Shown here: in pieces, positions 21,432 to 32,094 of the stretch
Position numbering within the stretch: the stretch's first letter is position 1
Layout: each line of letters opens with the position of its first letter
DNA from: Cordylochernes scorpioides
Lineage: Eukaryota; Arthropoda; Arachnida; Pseudoscorpiones; Chernetidae
Assembly (NCBI GenBank): GCA_030710605.1
Contig: CP092863.1
Span: forward strand, 136,392,192-136,456,191
DNA: 64,000 nucleotides
Direction: 5' to 3'
Notes under the pieces: generated by a model
Told to the model about the DNA's origin: nothing
Databases searched by the model: none
Seen by the model: only the letters and a program-made list of their open reading frames with translations
Translations under genes and position numbers: made by a program

Positions 21432-21759
21432 CAACACCTGATCTTTTTATCTTTTATTTTTTTTCTTTCATTTTTTTTTCACATATATAAGTAGAATTAA
21501 ATATAAATTATATGAAAGATAGTTGTATATATATAAATTAATGATGATTAAAACAAATTATCAAATATTATTATTTGGGTATCAAAAAGGTTTTAATTCT
21601 TTATGTAACAATATAGGGTTATAACAAGTTCACACTTATTACCACAGCCGTTACGCGTCATTTAAGCAGAACATAGAAATATATATTGTCGCAGTATTCA
21701 ATAAAATAATTATTTGTATCAATATATTAAGTAAAATTAATCAGGCCTCCAGGGGAAAA

Positions 21760-21930
21760 TGCCTTTTCAAAATATTTTTATTCTCTAGCTTTCAGGTCCG
21801 GACGCCATTTAACAGGAGAAAACTTGGTATAATGAAGTTTTATCCTGTAGAAGGACGTCCATACCCGAAAGCTAGAGAATAAAAATATTTTGAAAATATA
21901 CTTTTCCCTGGAGACCTGATTAATTTTACT
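21760..21930. mobile_element. Hairpin repeat with AGCTTTC/GAAAGCT ends
   Basis: Inverted arms ATTCTCTAGCTTTC and GAAAGCTAGAGAAT, with GTAGAAGGACG...CCCGAAAGC in the right arm. Relatives are at 58670-58850 and 62170-62340. The layout (box, stem, GAAA) is hammerhead-like but the first box reads CTGTAGA. Confidence 0.7.
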
Positions 21931-22202
21931 CAATTGACACAGTATATTGAAGGGGATGTTTGGGTAGAATAAAATAATAATTTATTAGAGATGACTTTAA
22001 ATAGTTAAATAGTACGGGATATAACAAAAGATGAAGAGATAAAACTAAGTTAAATGGATAAAAATAGTTATTAATTTAAAAATTATTTCAAAGACCCAAA
22101 CAGCTGACTATCGGCTATGCTTTCAAAGATGGCGGCTAATGTTTACAAACTTCTCGCTTAGCACGCGCCATATATCGGAGCTTAGGTACATAACACTCGC
22201 CA
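21931..22202. other. No recognised feature
   Basis: AT-rich, with a short patch near 22110-22190 (CAAAGATGGCGGCTAATG) similar in style to the palindromic repeats but too short to assign. Confidence 0.45.
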
Positions 22203-22562
22203 ACCTTCTTCTTCTTCTTTCTTATCTCCACTCAATCATATCAGGGTACAAAACTTGTAAAGATTGAGATCATGACTGGGTGAAGTAGAATGCGTCTGCC
22301 TTTGTCATTAAGACTGGGAGCACAACTCAGTGATAGGCCGACTTAGTTCCAAAAGAAATGGCCGCCTTTGACATGAGGAACAGACGCCATGTGCAGCCGC
22401 TCCTAACATGAAGTACAAACGCTGCTCATCCTGTATCCCTGGATTAGGAGCCCTTACAGGGTACTATCAGCCGAGCCAGCTGAGCCCAGGTTTTTTAGTG
22501 AGCTTCTTACTGCTCCCCCTCCTCCTTTTTCATCCGTGCTTGGAACCGGCAAAGGCGGAGTT
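22203..22562 (-). mobile_element. SINE-C, near full length
   Basis: 12 bp duplication ACTCGCCAACCT on both sides. The open frame at 22408-22668 is only this repeat read in the wrong sense. Confidence 0.9.
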
Positions 22563-22679
22563 ACTCGCCAACCTGCTGATGTATTATTTACAGTTAAAGG
22601 CTATGTATATTTTGTTTATGACAATATATAGACAATTTAAAGTCAAAGTTAGTATTAAGCATAGATAGAATTTTATAAT

Positions 22680-22980
22680 TGCATGTAATTCTGCTGTCAT
22701 CAAAGCTTATGACCATGGTTCATCTAAAATACCCATTCCAAGAGTCTAGCATCAGTATCACTATAAAAGGAAGATCGAAAAATTGTATTATAACAGTGGT
22801 ATGGTAGATTAAACTGGAAAAACCGCTGGAAGGGTTCACCACTAATGAGCCAGGCCCTTCCATTAATTTCTCCATTGCAGTAAGGGCAGTATAAATTGTT
22901 TATTTTTTAAAAGAATCATACGCGTCTATAATAGTTTCCAATTTTGATAACAGATAGCACGCTAATGCATCATAGATAGT
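22680..22980. repeat. PAL-P half-element
   Basis: AAACTGGAAAAACCGCTGG, CACTAATGAGCCAGGCCC and AATCATACGCGTCTATAATA match; core boxes mutated. Confidence 0.7.
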
Positions 22981-23227
22981 AATAAGTTGAAAGATGAGTG
23001 CCTTCCATGTTATGGTAAAGTCACGAGCTGTGACATTTCACAAATGTCACAGCGGCTATCCAAATAACCAGATATGAGAAATAGAGATACTGTGACGTGT
23101 ACACAATGGTACCTATACCATCATTCCTGGTGATGTATCTGTAAGACGAGGAATAAATCTTTATACCTCTTTGTATCTTTTTACACACGGATACAGCTAT
23201 TTTAGACTCAAACTAAACTGATATTCG
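22981..23227. other. No recognised feature
   Basis: Contains the short inverted repeat GTGACATTTCACAAATGTCAC at about 23030 but no gene or family I can name. Confidence 0.45.
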
Positions 23228-23442
23228 ATTAAAAAGAGGACATCTGATCATGGAAATAAAAGTTTATGAGAGCTTGCACCATCTATCGGAATAAATATCA
23301 ACTAATCGTTGATTTAAAAAAAATACCTTTCAAGGTATTTGACCAATTCTGGAATAATAACAAAAAATCGACTAATAGTTAATATTTATTCCGGTAGATG
23401 TCATCAGCAACTTTTAGTTGCATAATCAGGAGATGCCATTTT
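23228..23442. mobile_element. PAL-A palindromic element
   Basis: ACATCTGATCATGG arm at left, ATAATCAGGAGATGCC at right; centre AAATACCTTTCAAGGTATTT is itself a palindrome. Confidence 0.8.
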
Positions 23443-23693
23443 TTCTCCAATTTATTCACCTGTTCCAAGTAAAAATTCACTTTTTTCTATTTTTTTTAAA
23501 ACTAAAATTTGTTTAAAATATGACGTCACTATGTTGCCATGATCAATCATCACTGTAGGCAATTTTCATAAGTAAAACGCAGACCTTTTGGTGTAACGTT
23601 TTACAATAAAAAAAGGTACTGTAAACTTAATGAAATGTGCAAAAAAAGGTGGAAACTTTAATATATTTAAAATATATAATGTTACACATTGTC

Positions 23694-24198
23694 TTCTTCT
23701 TCTTTCTTATCTCCACTCAATCATATTAAGGTATCAATCTTATAAAGCTTGAGACTTTTGATGGGGTCTGCCGGGGAAGAGTAGAGCTTATCAATGGATG
23801 AGTCAATACAGACAATAATGTATCTTGGGGTTTTAGGCTGACACTTAGTACATAGTGGCAAAACCTTGCAACCATTCTGGAAAGTCATTGTTCATAGATG
23901 ACCAGACTTAAGTCTGGAAATCAAAGACTGTTGTTCTCTTGGGAGGACAGAACCTGTGCTTGTCCCTCCTGCTCTGTACCAGTCATATATGTGCAGCATC
24001 AGATTTCCATTCCTGCGGGCATTGTGTTTTGATGGTACGGAGAAGTCTATTTCGTCTAGTTTGGGGGTAGATTCTCTGGCTTCAGGTAGGCCAAGAGCTC
24101 CAGACTTTGCCAGAGAGTCTGCCAGCTCATTACCAGGAATTCCAACGTGAGCTGGAAGCCATTGCACTGTGACCGAGCTGTTGGCTGGGATTCGTTGT
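23694..24198 (-). pseudogene. 5'-truncated LINE with the end of an RNase H domain
   Basis: Minus sense encodes PAHVGIPGNELADSLAK, the conserved last motif of RNase H in Jockey-like and R1-like LINEs, then REQQSLISRLKSGHL, the start of the region that follows it. A 3' untranslated part ends GGAGATAAGAAAGAAGAAG. Flanked by ACATTGT (23686-23692, 24199-24205). Its last 80 or so bases are shared with SINE-C, so it is a candidate source of the SINE's retrotransposition machinery. Confidence 0.8.
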
Positions 24199-24214
24199 AC
24201 ATTGTAATCTTCAA

Positions 24215-24539
24215 CATATGTCTAATAAAAGCCAGGTCAGAGAAACGAACATTTTCTAATTATTACTCAATAACGGATTTATGCAAATTCCACTTGAAAT
24301 ACATTGTTGAATAATTGAATTAAAGTTTAATAGTTTATATATACATATTACCTATTTATAAATGTGTCGCTATATGTTAATATCAGATATCATTGGAAAA
24401 TGAAGTAGAAATAATGGTAAAAATATAAAATTTTTGCTTTAGCTCGCATCGAAAATCTTAATCAAATTTACATAAAGGTAATATGCAAGATAGTTAGAAA
24501 TATTCGTAATTAACTATGCAAATTTTCGGAAAAGTATAC
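24215..24539 (+). promoter_or_regulatory. Upstream region of the repeat-protein gene
   Basis: Begins near TCTAATAAAAGCCAGGTCAG and is partly duplicated at 30370-30598, where no gene follows. Conservation of this block marks it as part of the duplicated unit. Confidence 0.5.
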
Positions 24540-24547
24540 TATAAAAG
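24540..24547 (+). promoter_or_regulatory. TATA box
   Basis: TATAAAAG, 69 bases before the ATG at 24616. A start site 25-30 bases downstream would leave a 5' leader of about 40-45 bases. Confidence 0.6.
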
Positions 24548-24615
24548 CATAAACTATCAAAAGAAATCGATGAAAGCAGATGTCTTTCTAATGAATTTTC
24601 AATAAGATCTATAAA

Positions 24616-26025
24616 ATGTTTAAATTTTTTCTATCTATTTCAGTTCTACTTTTGTTAATTTTAAATGGTAAATGGAATTTTGGAACTGTATCTTCTCCTG
24701 TCAATCCTGATGAGGAAGACTCAAATTCGACAGATGTTACAGGCTTTCTTAGTCAGACACCTTCAAGTTCTGATGATGTTCAAAATTCAACTTCACAATC
24801 TTCAACTCAAGTCCTTTATCCTACACTCTGCTCACTATTAAGGAATATTCCCATGCAATTGTGCAATGAGACCTTTCAACCTATGCATTTAGAACAAGAC
24901 CTTGAAAATGTATTTAGTTCTGATCCAAATGATCCTCGAACTTCACATAGAAGAACTGAAACAAACGTTACTACAACAATAAATCAACTAGGCGATAGCC
25001 AAACATTAATTTGGTTAAATGTTAGCCCAACTTTAGCTCAAACATCATTTCAACCGAACATCGCTCAAACTTCACTTCAACCGAACATCGCTCAAACTTC
25101 ACTTCAACCGTACATCGCTCAAACTTCACTTCAACCGAACATCGCTCAAACTTCATTTCAACCGAACATCGCTCAAACTTCATTTCAACCGAACATCGCT
25201 CAAACTTCACTTCAACCGAACATCGCTCAAATTTCATTTCAACCATACATCGCTCGAACTTCACTTCAACCGAACATCGCTCAAACTTCATTTCAACCAT
25301 ACATCGCTCAAACTTCATTTCAACCGAACATCGCTCAAACTTCACTTCAACCGAACATCGCTCAAACTTTATTTCAACCGAACATCGCTCATACATCATT
25401 TCAACCGAACATCGCTCAAACTTCACTTCAACCGAACATCGCTCAAACTTCACTTCAACCGAACATCGCTCAAACTTCACTTCAACCGAACATCGCTCAA
25501 ACTTCACTTCAACCGAACATCGCTCAAACTTCACTTCAACCGAACATCGCTCAAACTTCATTTCAACCGAACATCGCTCAAACATTAACACCTTCCAACA
25601 CGAAAGATTCCATCTCAAAGTCCAGTGATATATCTCAACCTTCAACATCTTCTCAGGATCCAAATCGAACAACGTCATATTCTTTTCCACGTATAAAAAA
25701 GATTTTGGAAACCCCATACTTGGACCCACAAAATGACGAAGAAATCATTTATAATCTAGGTTTAGAACTCCTAAGTGTATTATTAAAATTGAAATATATA
25801 AGAACTCCATTGGCAGATCTTATAAGTCAACCCGTAGTACAAACAGATAGTTCAAGAAATTCCCCGGAAACTGAATCAACTATAAATCAACCCGTGGAAC
25901 AAACCGATAGTACAAGAAATAGAACAAATTCATCCGATCCTGTGAATTTATCAAGGCCCTCAAGCAGTTCAAGAAATCCACGCAATCCTGAAGAATCACC
26001 ACCAAGAAAGTTCCGAAAGACTTAA
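24616..26025 (+). CDS. Secreted Ser/Thr/Gln-rich protein with 9-residue repeats (469 aa), family not recognised
   Basis: Single uninterrupted exon. Residues 1-25 (MFKFFLSISVLLLLILNG) form a clear signal peptide. A Ser/Thr-rich acidic stretch with N-glycosylation sequons follows, then a short region with two Cys (about 72 and 83). Residues about 136-327 are some 21 tandem copies of NIAQTS(L/F)QP. A linker (SFPRIKKILETPYLDPQNDEE) and a short hydrophobic helix-like piece precede two INQPVEQ/TDSSRNS-type repeats, and the chain ends basic (PPRKFRKT). No catalytic motif or membrane anchor is visible. A TATA box lies upstream and AATAAA downstream at 26106. The paralog at 1-2407 shares both ends and the 9-residue periodicity but a different repeat sequence. 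Function is unknown; secreted low-complexity proteins of this kind occur among silk, glue and secretion proteins, but that is only a possibility. The minus-strand open frame across the array is a by-product. Confidence 0.8.
   Translation: MFKFFLSISVLLLLILNGKWNFGTVSSPVNPDEEDSNSTDVTGFLSQTPSSSDDVQNSTSQSSTQVLYPTLCSLLRNIPMQLCNETFQPMHLEQDLENVFSSDPNDPRTSHRRTETNVTTTINQLGDSQTLIWLNVSPTLAQTSFQPNIAQTSLQPNIAQTSLQPYIAQTSLQPNIAQTSFQPNIAQTSFQPNIAQTSLQPNIAQISFQPYIARTSLQPNIAQTSFQPYIAQTSFQPNIAQTSLQPNIAQTLFQPNIAHTSFQPNIAQTSLQPNIAQTSLQPNIAQTSLQPNIAQTSLQPNIAQTSLQPNIAQTSFQPNIAQTLTPSNTKDSISKSSDISQPSTSSQDPNRTTSYSFPRIKKILETPYLDPQNDEEIIYNLGLELLSVLLKLKYIRTPLADLISQPVVQTDSSRNSPETESTINQPVEQTDSTRNRTNSSDPVNLSRPSSSSRNPRNPEESPPRKFRKT
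25030..25590 (+). repeat. 27 bp coding minisatellite, about 21 units
   Basis: Unit CAAACTTCACTTCAACCGAA plus CATCGCT. Neighbouring units are often identical (for example 25405-25560), which points to recent expansion or homogenisation. Confidence 0.9.
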
Positions 26026-26130
26026 ACACAGGAAATTTCAATGAAAATTTCCCAGTAACCATCTTTACAGCAACAAAGGAAATCAATACGTTCATCAAAA
26101 TACAAAATAAAATCTTGATCAATAGCTAAA
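26026..26130 (+). other. 3' UTR with polyadenylation signal
   Basis: Matches 2408-2513 behind the paralog; AATAAA at 26106-26111. Confidence 0.65.
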
Positions 26131-27000
26131 TATATAAAAAAAAGACCAAATGGCTAAATTTGAAAGCATCATATACAACTCTGTGAAATCCAACTTCGCT
26201 AAATTTGAAGGCATCCATAATATATTTAAATATTTTTTTTGCTGCAATTAATTTCAACATTTCATCTACCTAGCAAAAACTGAACAAACCTTTTTCTTAG
26301 AACAACAAAGAAATACATTAAAGTTAAAATGAAAGTTCTATTTTTCAAAAAGTGGGCATGTTAATTTTTTTTTTCAAAAATGTTTTCATATCAATAATGG
26401 TAATCAAAAATTATATTTTAAAAATTTAATCTAAAATATATGAATGTTAAATATCACTGTAATATAGCATTCTGAAATTGAATATTGGAATTTTTCTTAA
26501 AAATCAAAAAATATGCGAAAATTATTTTTGATAAAGGATTTTTCCTTTTTTTTTAAATTATATTTATCAATGTTCTTGTTCCCTTTCAAATATATAATGT
26601 TTTGAATAATTTATATTTTTTTCAATTTATAAAATATATTTTTTGTAAATTTTCTTGTCGAATTTGTTTAAATAAAGTTTAAAATTTCAATATTTGTGGT
26701 ATTGCCTTTAAAATGTTTACGTACATATATATCTAAATTGAAATTAGGTATTGATTTTTTTAGTAGCATAGAACGTGTCTACAATTTTTCAGACTTGTGT
26801 TTAATCTGGAACTTTATTAATATTGACCTCATAATTTGATATTTAATAATAATTTGCAATTAGTCCAGTGGCGACCACCTAAAAGTTTGAAAATTTGTTC
26901 ACTTCCAATGTTAAAACTTAGATATACAAAATTAATCATTTTTTATTTATTGTAACGAAGTCCAAGGACTATTGTGCTGTGCTAGTATTATTTACATATA
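26131..27000. other. Very AT-rich stretch, no recognised feature
   Basis: A short duplicated phrase (GGCTAAATTTGAAAGCATC / CGCTAAATTTGAAGGCATC) at about 26150-26215; nothing else I can support. Confidence 0.6.
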
Positions 27001-27005
27001 TATGA

Positions 27006-27390
27006 TTAATTATTTACACGATGGATTAGTAGTGTTTTGTAAATTATTGTACAAATAGTTCTAAACTTAACAAAGTTCTCATAAGATAGAGTATATACAC
27101 AAAGATAATTTGGTAATGTTTCAAAGTATCTACATACAATTTGATTAGTCAGAGGGCAAGTTAAAAGATGCTCTGGTGATTCAACATCTAAGCGGCATTC
27201 ACATGTTGGATCATTGATAACATTCAGTTTGAATAGGAAACTTAAGAAGGGTCCTTTGCCTGTTAAGAATAAAGTAGTGAATTTATCAAAATTAATCATT
27301 AAAAACTCAATCAAATATACACCATAAATACCTTTGTAGAGAAATAGGGATTGAAACTTCATTACAATGTCCATATAAGATTATATATAA
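27006..27390 (-). pseudogene. LINE fragment, C-terminal end of ORF2
   Basis: Minus frame reads FTTLFLTGKGPFLSFLFKLN, then CECRLDVESPEHLLTC and ends in a stop at 27006-27008. The TGxGPFxxYL and C-x-C...SPEHLLxxC layout is typical of the segment after RNase H in Jockey-like LINEs. Confidence 0.7.
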
Positions 27391-27595
27391 GGTTGAATAC
27401 AGAATATAAGTAGAGATATAAGCACAGAATATAAGAGAGAGATTTGTAGAGAGAGAGAAAGAGCTTTAATAACTTTGTCGTAAAATTTAATATTTAAAAC
27501 GCCTTTTTCGTTTAGCTTAGGGTCATTGATTTTTTTTTCTCATATATCGGAAAGTTTATTTTAAAAATAATTATTGAATATCCATTCATGGAAAA

Positions 27596-28045
27596 AAACT
27601 TAAGGAAGTTGTACCTTTCAGCATGTATATCGAGTTTCAGACAATAACTCTGAAAGATATTACAGTGACCTTTATTGAAGACACACGAGATAACCAAGTG
27701 TGAACAAAACTTAAGGAAGTTGTACCTTTCAGCATGTATATCGGGATTCAGACAATAACTCTGAAAGATATTACTGTGACCTTTATTCAAGACACATGAG
27801 ATAACCAAGTGTGAACAAAACTTAAGGAAGTTGTACCTTTCAGCATGTATATCGGGATTCAGACAATAACTCTGAAAGATATTACTGTGACCTTTATTCA
27901 AGACACATGAGATAACCAAGTGTGAACAAAACTTAAGGAAGTTGTACCTTTCAGCATGTATATCGGGATTCAGACAATAACTCTGAAAGATATTACTGTG
28001 ACCTTTATTCAAGACACATGAGATAACCAAGTGTGAAGGAAATTG
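27596..28045 (-). repeat. 111 bp satellite SAT-A, four units
   Basis: TGAACAAAAC marks recur at 27701, 27812 and 27923, exactly 111 bp apart. Because 111 is 37 codons, frames stay open across the array (SHLVISCVLNKGHSNIFQ). More arrays are at 42957 and 55974. Confidence 0.9.
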
Positions 28046-28450
28046 CGTCTGTGAAGAAATAGTACAAAGTGACATTGTACTGGGATCAGGTTATTAAATT
28101 GTGAAAAAGACATCTGATCGTGCAGCTAAAAGCCATCGTGCAACTATTAGTTACCGATCAGAATATGACTTTTTTTCATAAAATTGCCTCAATATCCTTT
28201 AAAAAGACGACCAGCGACTAAGATGCTCCACTTTCTTAAGTGTTTTGTCCATGAATTTAGTTCACACAATTAACCTATATCTTAATGAAGGAAAACAATA
28301 TCAACATATCAGTTACTAAGAGTTCCTAGTAGACATGTGTAAACTGAATTGATAAATACACAAGATGGTCATAGAGACTTCCTGATATATAATAGGAAAG
28401 ATATACAAGATCAAAAAAAGGCATGAGTACAGTAACATATGTAAAAATTA
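28046..28450. repeat. PAL-A fragment and unassigned sequence
   Basis: 28110-28170 has a decayed PAL-A pair (GACATCTGATCGTGCA; TTACCGATCAGAATATGAC). TTAAGTGTTTTGTCCATGAA at about 28237 is a single SAT-A edge. The rest is unassigned. Confidence 0.5.
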
Positions 28451-28589
28451 GAATTGTTTATAAATAACACCTATCTTGTACTATTTAATCTGCTACCTTT
28501 TCCTCTCGTCTTCCTATTTCTTTGTATTTTAATCACTTTTGCTATTCCTAGATATGTACAAAATGTTATTAACAAAGAATCAAATCCAT

Positions 28590-28762
28590 ACATAAAATAT
28601 AGTTGGTGTTTTTCTCTTGTTCCATGTCTGGACTTCAAGTCTAGACCAGATCCTGAAGGCCTCTTTATCGCCTAAATGACCACAGCTGGTGTAGATGTCT
28701 GTTCGGCAATGCCTGATGTGATGTGTTCTGGGCTCGCTGGAGAATCCTGACATTTGGTGCAA
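28590..28762 (-). pseudogene. LINE fragment, zinc-knuckle tail
   Basis: Minus frame LNCTKCQDSPASPEHIT resembles the Cys/SPEH motif at the end of Jockey-like ORF2; a stop interrupts it shortly after (PAVVI*). Confidence 0.55.
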
Positions 28763-29195
28763 TTAAGAAAAATATTACAGTTGTAAATTATTATAATTGA
28801 ATAAAGATAAAGATAGGAATATTTGCAGAATTTATTTGTAAAAAAGGATAGGCCAAGGTTTCACGTGGTCGCGCTTCATCAAGCTACTAGCTTCACAAAT
28901 TCATGGAACATACTTACAATTCTTTTTTTAAATTATTATTATTAATCTACCAGGCACGATATTGAAATATTTGCGCCTATTACAAAGGAAACAAACAAAA
29001 CAACAAACAAATTAAAATTTATAATTAAATATTTACATATTTACATGTATTCGTCTACAGAATTCATAAAATTTATATATACAAAGTGGCTGATGTAAGA
29101 GAGTTAAATCATTTATATCAGGGAACAATCGATGTCTCACTTCTGTAAAATTCGGACAGCCATAGATAAGGTGAAGAGCAGTATAGATACAATAT
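28763..29195. other. No recognised gene
   Basis: AT-rich. A GC-richer piece at 28840-28905 (GGTTTCACGTGGTCGCGCTT) and 29100-29185 may be old LINE sequence, but I cannot place it. Confidence 0.45.
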
Positions 29196-29373
29196 TGTAA
29201 CAAAGTATTTATTATTTTATTAGCAGAATATTATTTTTTATGTTTATATTTTTCTATACTCTGAACACTTTCCTATTTTGCTTATCATTTGTTTATCACT
29301 CATAGTTTGTTCTTGCCTGAAATGTATTGCTGTCTCATCCCAAAGTTGGTCTTCCCTAATTTTCCACGTGGCA
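29196..29373 (+). mobile_element. Solo LTR, family LTR-C (178 bp), intact
   Basis: TGTAACAAAG to CCACGTGGCA with ATAT on both sides (29192-29195, 29374-29377). The cleanest copy of the family. Confidence 0.85.
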
Positions 29374-29433
29374 ATATAGATTCACAGAAATAAATATAAA
29401 CATTAAATAAATACAAATAGGTACATATTCTAA

Positions 29434-29670
29434 TTGTCCAGGGTAGCCTAGTGGACATGGCATCTGCCCGGTAAGCGGAACACTGTGGGTTCGATTCCCA
29501 TCCCTGGACACTTTTATTTTTCCGTTTATTATTACTCTTCACAATTCACTCTTTCATACCTCATCCTAAAGGTTAGAAATAATCGTTATTTCTCCTTGAA
29601 ATAAATTTTGATTTTTCGTTGAAAAGAAACATGCGGGATAGTTTTCATATGTCGCGTTTTACAAATAGTT
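29434..29670 (+). mobile_element. SINE-B single copy with full tRNA-like head
   Basis: Head GTCCAGGGTAGCCTAGTGG ends CCCATCCCTGGAC: the acceptor pairs GTCCAGG/CCTGGAC and the T arm GTGGG-TTCGATT-CCCAT are perfect. The D-arm region resembles tRNA-Arg (GGCCTAATGGATAAGGC type), though the loop reads CCGGTAA. The body and tail (CATGCGGGATAGTTTTCAT) follow. Confidence 0.8.
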
Positions 29671-29811
29671 TACAATTGTAATAGGTTAGTGGGATATTTT
29701 TTATGGAGTTGGGCGTTATCTGTGTTGAAGAATATATTAAATGCAAGCCTGAAAAAGAAAGGTTAATCAAAATGTTCATTAATGTCATTTGACTTAAAAC
29801 TTATATTTGTA

Positions 29812-29957
29812 GAGCGATATTTGGCAATTATACCGCAAATGTTTCTTTTGAACGAATAATCGAAATTTATTTTAAGGAGAAATGACGATTATTTCTAATC
29901 TTAGGGATGAAGTATGAAAGGATGAATTGTGAAGAGTAATGATGAACGGAAAAATGG
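29812..29957 (-). mobile_element. SINE-B, head missing
   Basis: TACCGCAAATGTTTCTTTTG to GATGAACGGAAAAAT, minus orientation. Confidence 0.75.
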
Positions 29958-30018
29958 ACGGAATCAATATATACGTGGAAAATATAAAATTACATATGTA
30001 TAATCTATGTGTTTATAA

Positions 30019-30338
30019 GTCGTCTTCTTCTTTCTTATCTCCACACTGGGTGAAGTAGAATGCGTCTGCCTTTGTCATTAAGACTGGGAGCAACACTACT
30101 CAGTGGCAGGCCAACTTAGCTCCAAAATAAATGGCCGCCTCTGACATGAGGAACAGACACCATGTGCAGCCACTCCTAACATGGAGTACAAACGCTTCTC
30201 ATCCTGTATCCCTGAATTAGGAGTCCTTACAGGGTACTATCACCCGGGCCAGCGATGCCCAGGTTTTTTACCAAGCTTGTTACTGCTCCCCCTCCTCCTT
30301 TTTCATATGGGCTTGGGACCGGCAAAGGCAGAGTTGCG
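30019..30338 (-). mobile_element. SINE-C, with an internal deletion
   Basis: Duplication GTTTATAAGT on both sides. About 60 bp near the 3' end are missing (CTCCACACTGGGTGAAG junction). Confidence 0.85.
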
Positions 30339-30369
30339 TTTATAAGTGAATATGTAATAGTGTAATGAT

Positions 30370-30598
30370 CAACATCTATCTAATAAAGACCAGGTCAGGG
30401 AGAACATTTTTAAACTACTAAATTACGGTTATATGCAAATATTAGTTGATTGTATTGTTACATAGTTGATTTATAAAAGTTTACATAGTTTATATATCAA
30501 ATAATAAATATTTATGCTGAGATATGTTAATTTAAGTTATATCATTGTAATTCAAAAATGAAAAAAGTATATGGTTTTTTTCATCTAGCTATATCGTA
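30370..30598 (+). pseudogene. Orphan copy of the repeat-protein gene's upstream region
   Basis: TCTAATAAAGACCAGGTCAG, GGTTATATGCAAAT, and TCATCTAGCTATATCGTAAA match 24225-24460 in order. The match stops at about 30598, where another repeat begins, so TATA box and coding part are absent. Confidence 0.6.
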
Positions 30599-30604
30599 AA
30601 TGTT

Positions 30605-30720
30605 AGTAAACCGCTGAGTTTGTTTATACAAAAATGTAATACCTTGATAAAGGTTGACGTTCAGCTAACTGAAATATTAGCAAATAAATCTTATATTCAA
30701 TCCAATATATGACTTTTTGT
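30605..30720. repeat. Unnamed repeat, copy 2
   Basis: Matches 19553-19660, again directly before a minus SINE-B. Confidence 0.6.
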
Positions 30721-30724
30721 AATA

Positions 30725-31262
30725 CAATATAAAGCGGCTAATGATTGTAGAACGACATTTGAAAATTATCCTGCATGTGTTTCTTTTGAACGAAAAGTCG
30801 AAATTTATTTTAAGGAGAAATAACGATTATTTCTAAACTTAGGGATGAAGTATCTTCTTCTTTCTTATCTCCACTCAATCATATTAGGGTATCAAGTTTT
30901 GACCCTTGATGGTGTCTGTTTGACAACCATCATGACTGGGTATAGTAGATTGCCTTTGTCATTAAGGCTGGGAGCACTACTCAGTAGCAGGCCACTAACT
31001 TTGCTCCGAAAGAAATGGTCGCCTCTGACATGAGGAACAGACGCCATGTACAGCTGCTCCTAACATGGGAGTACAGACTCATCCTGGAGCCCTTACAGGG
31101 TACTATCAGCCGGGCCACTGAACCCAGGTTTTTTAGCGATCTTGTTACTGTTCCCCCTCCTCCTGTTTTATCCGGGCTTGGGACCGGCAAAGGCGGAGTT
31201 GGGATGAAGTATGAAAGGATGAATTGTGAAGAGTAATGATGAACGGAAAAATAAAGTGTCCA
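30725..31262 (-). mobile_element. SINE-B split by SINE-C
   Basis: SINE-B halves lie at 30725-30853 and 31201-31262. SINE-C occupies 30854-31200, with a perfect 12 bp duplication GGGATGAAGTAT (30842-30853, 31201-31212). Confidence 0.9.
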
Positions 31263-31292
31263 GGGATGAGAAAATCTAATACGTATATATGT

Positions 31293-31400
31293 ATTAAAAA
31301 AAGAAGGCATCTCCTGACCACGAGCACATGTGCTTTTTAGATGGCAGAGTGCCATCTACATATCTACTTTGTATGTATGTAGTTTGACGAAAACCAATGG
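31293..31400 (+). repeat. HH-B arm fragment
   Basis: GGCATCTCCTGACCACGAGC, ACATGTGCTTTTTAGATGGC and GTGCCATCTAC. Confidence 0.7.
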
Positions 31401-31435
31401 TCTACACCACCTCCTTATAATGAACATTATAAACA

Positions 31436-31790
31436 TTAGAATATAAGATAGAGAAGTATAGCCCATGAAGATAGCAAGGGACCTTCTAATGAACAGAAAA
31501 ATTGTAGAAGAAACCATTTATTTATTATATATATTAGACAATTGTATAATAATACAAGGTCATGGAGCCTATATCTATTGATAAAATTCACAAACTCGGT
31601 AGGGTTGGAACATAGGTCCTGTCTTGAGGCTCCCATACATTCCAAGAGGTGGTCTGGTGAGGTCTCTTTGGTCCTGTAGATGGTACATTGTGTCTTTACA
31701 CCATCCTGGAAGAGGAGCGGTCTAATATAGCTGCCAGTTTTGAGCCAGGAAATATAGGCTGCTGCCTGTCGGTTCATCCCACATTCCAGA
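31436..31790 (-). pseudogene. LINE fragment, C-terminal end of ORF2
   Basis: Minus frame NRQAAAYISWLKTGSYIRPL, then KETSPDHLLECMGASRQDL and PTEFVNFINRY. SPDHLLEC and the following helix are typical of the arthropod LINE tail after RNase H. Confidence 0.65.
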
Positions 31791-31799
31791 ATAGTTCCA

Positions 31800-32094
31800 G
31801 GAAACCATTTCTATTTATTAACAGATTGTTATAATTCCCTTAAAATTGAGTTTCTATTCATAATTATAAAAAAACCTGTCTTAAAATTACGACAACTAAA
31901 AAAGGAATTTTGTGAATTTTAATTAAAATAACTGTGGGTGTGCAAATTAGATTTATATTACCAACCTTTTATTTTGTCAAATTTTTCTTTCTTCAACAAG
32001 TGTTTTCAAATTAAAGAATATCTTGTCGTTGTTGTTTTTTTTAAGACAGCAGAATATTCCACTTGTTATTCTTCTTTTTAGATAAAAATATAAC
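31800..32094. other. AT-rich, no recognised feature
   Basis: Homopolymer-rich sequence with no supported feature. Confidence 0.5.

Noticed and set aside
21800-21890. Functional hammerhead in the GAAAGCTAGAG hairpins (also 58750, 62240)
   Set aside because: The layout is similar, but the first box reads CTGTAGA or CTTTAGA in every copy, which does not fit CUGANGA; kept only as a family description.
25022-25729. 235-codon minus frame with FERCSVEVK repeats
   Set aside because: Antisense of the 27 bp array in the plus-strand gene, which has signal peptide, TATA box and paralog support.
27512-28075. 187-codon frame of 37-residue Cys-containing repeats (also 42922-43416)
   Set aside because: Three satellite arrays, two phases open, no start, signal peptide or conserved ends. 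A 111 bp period keeps frames open by itself.
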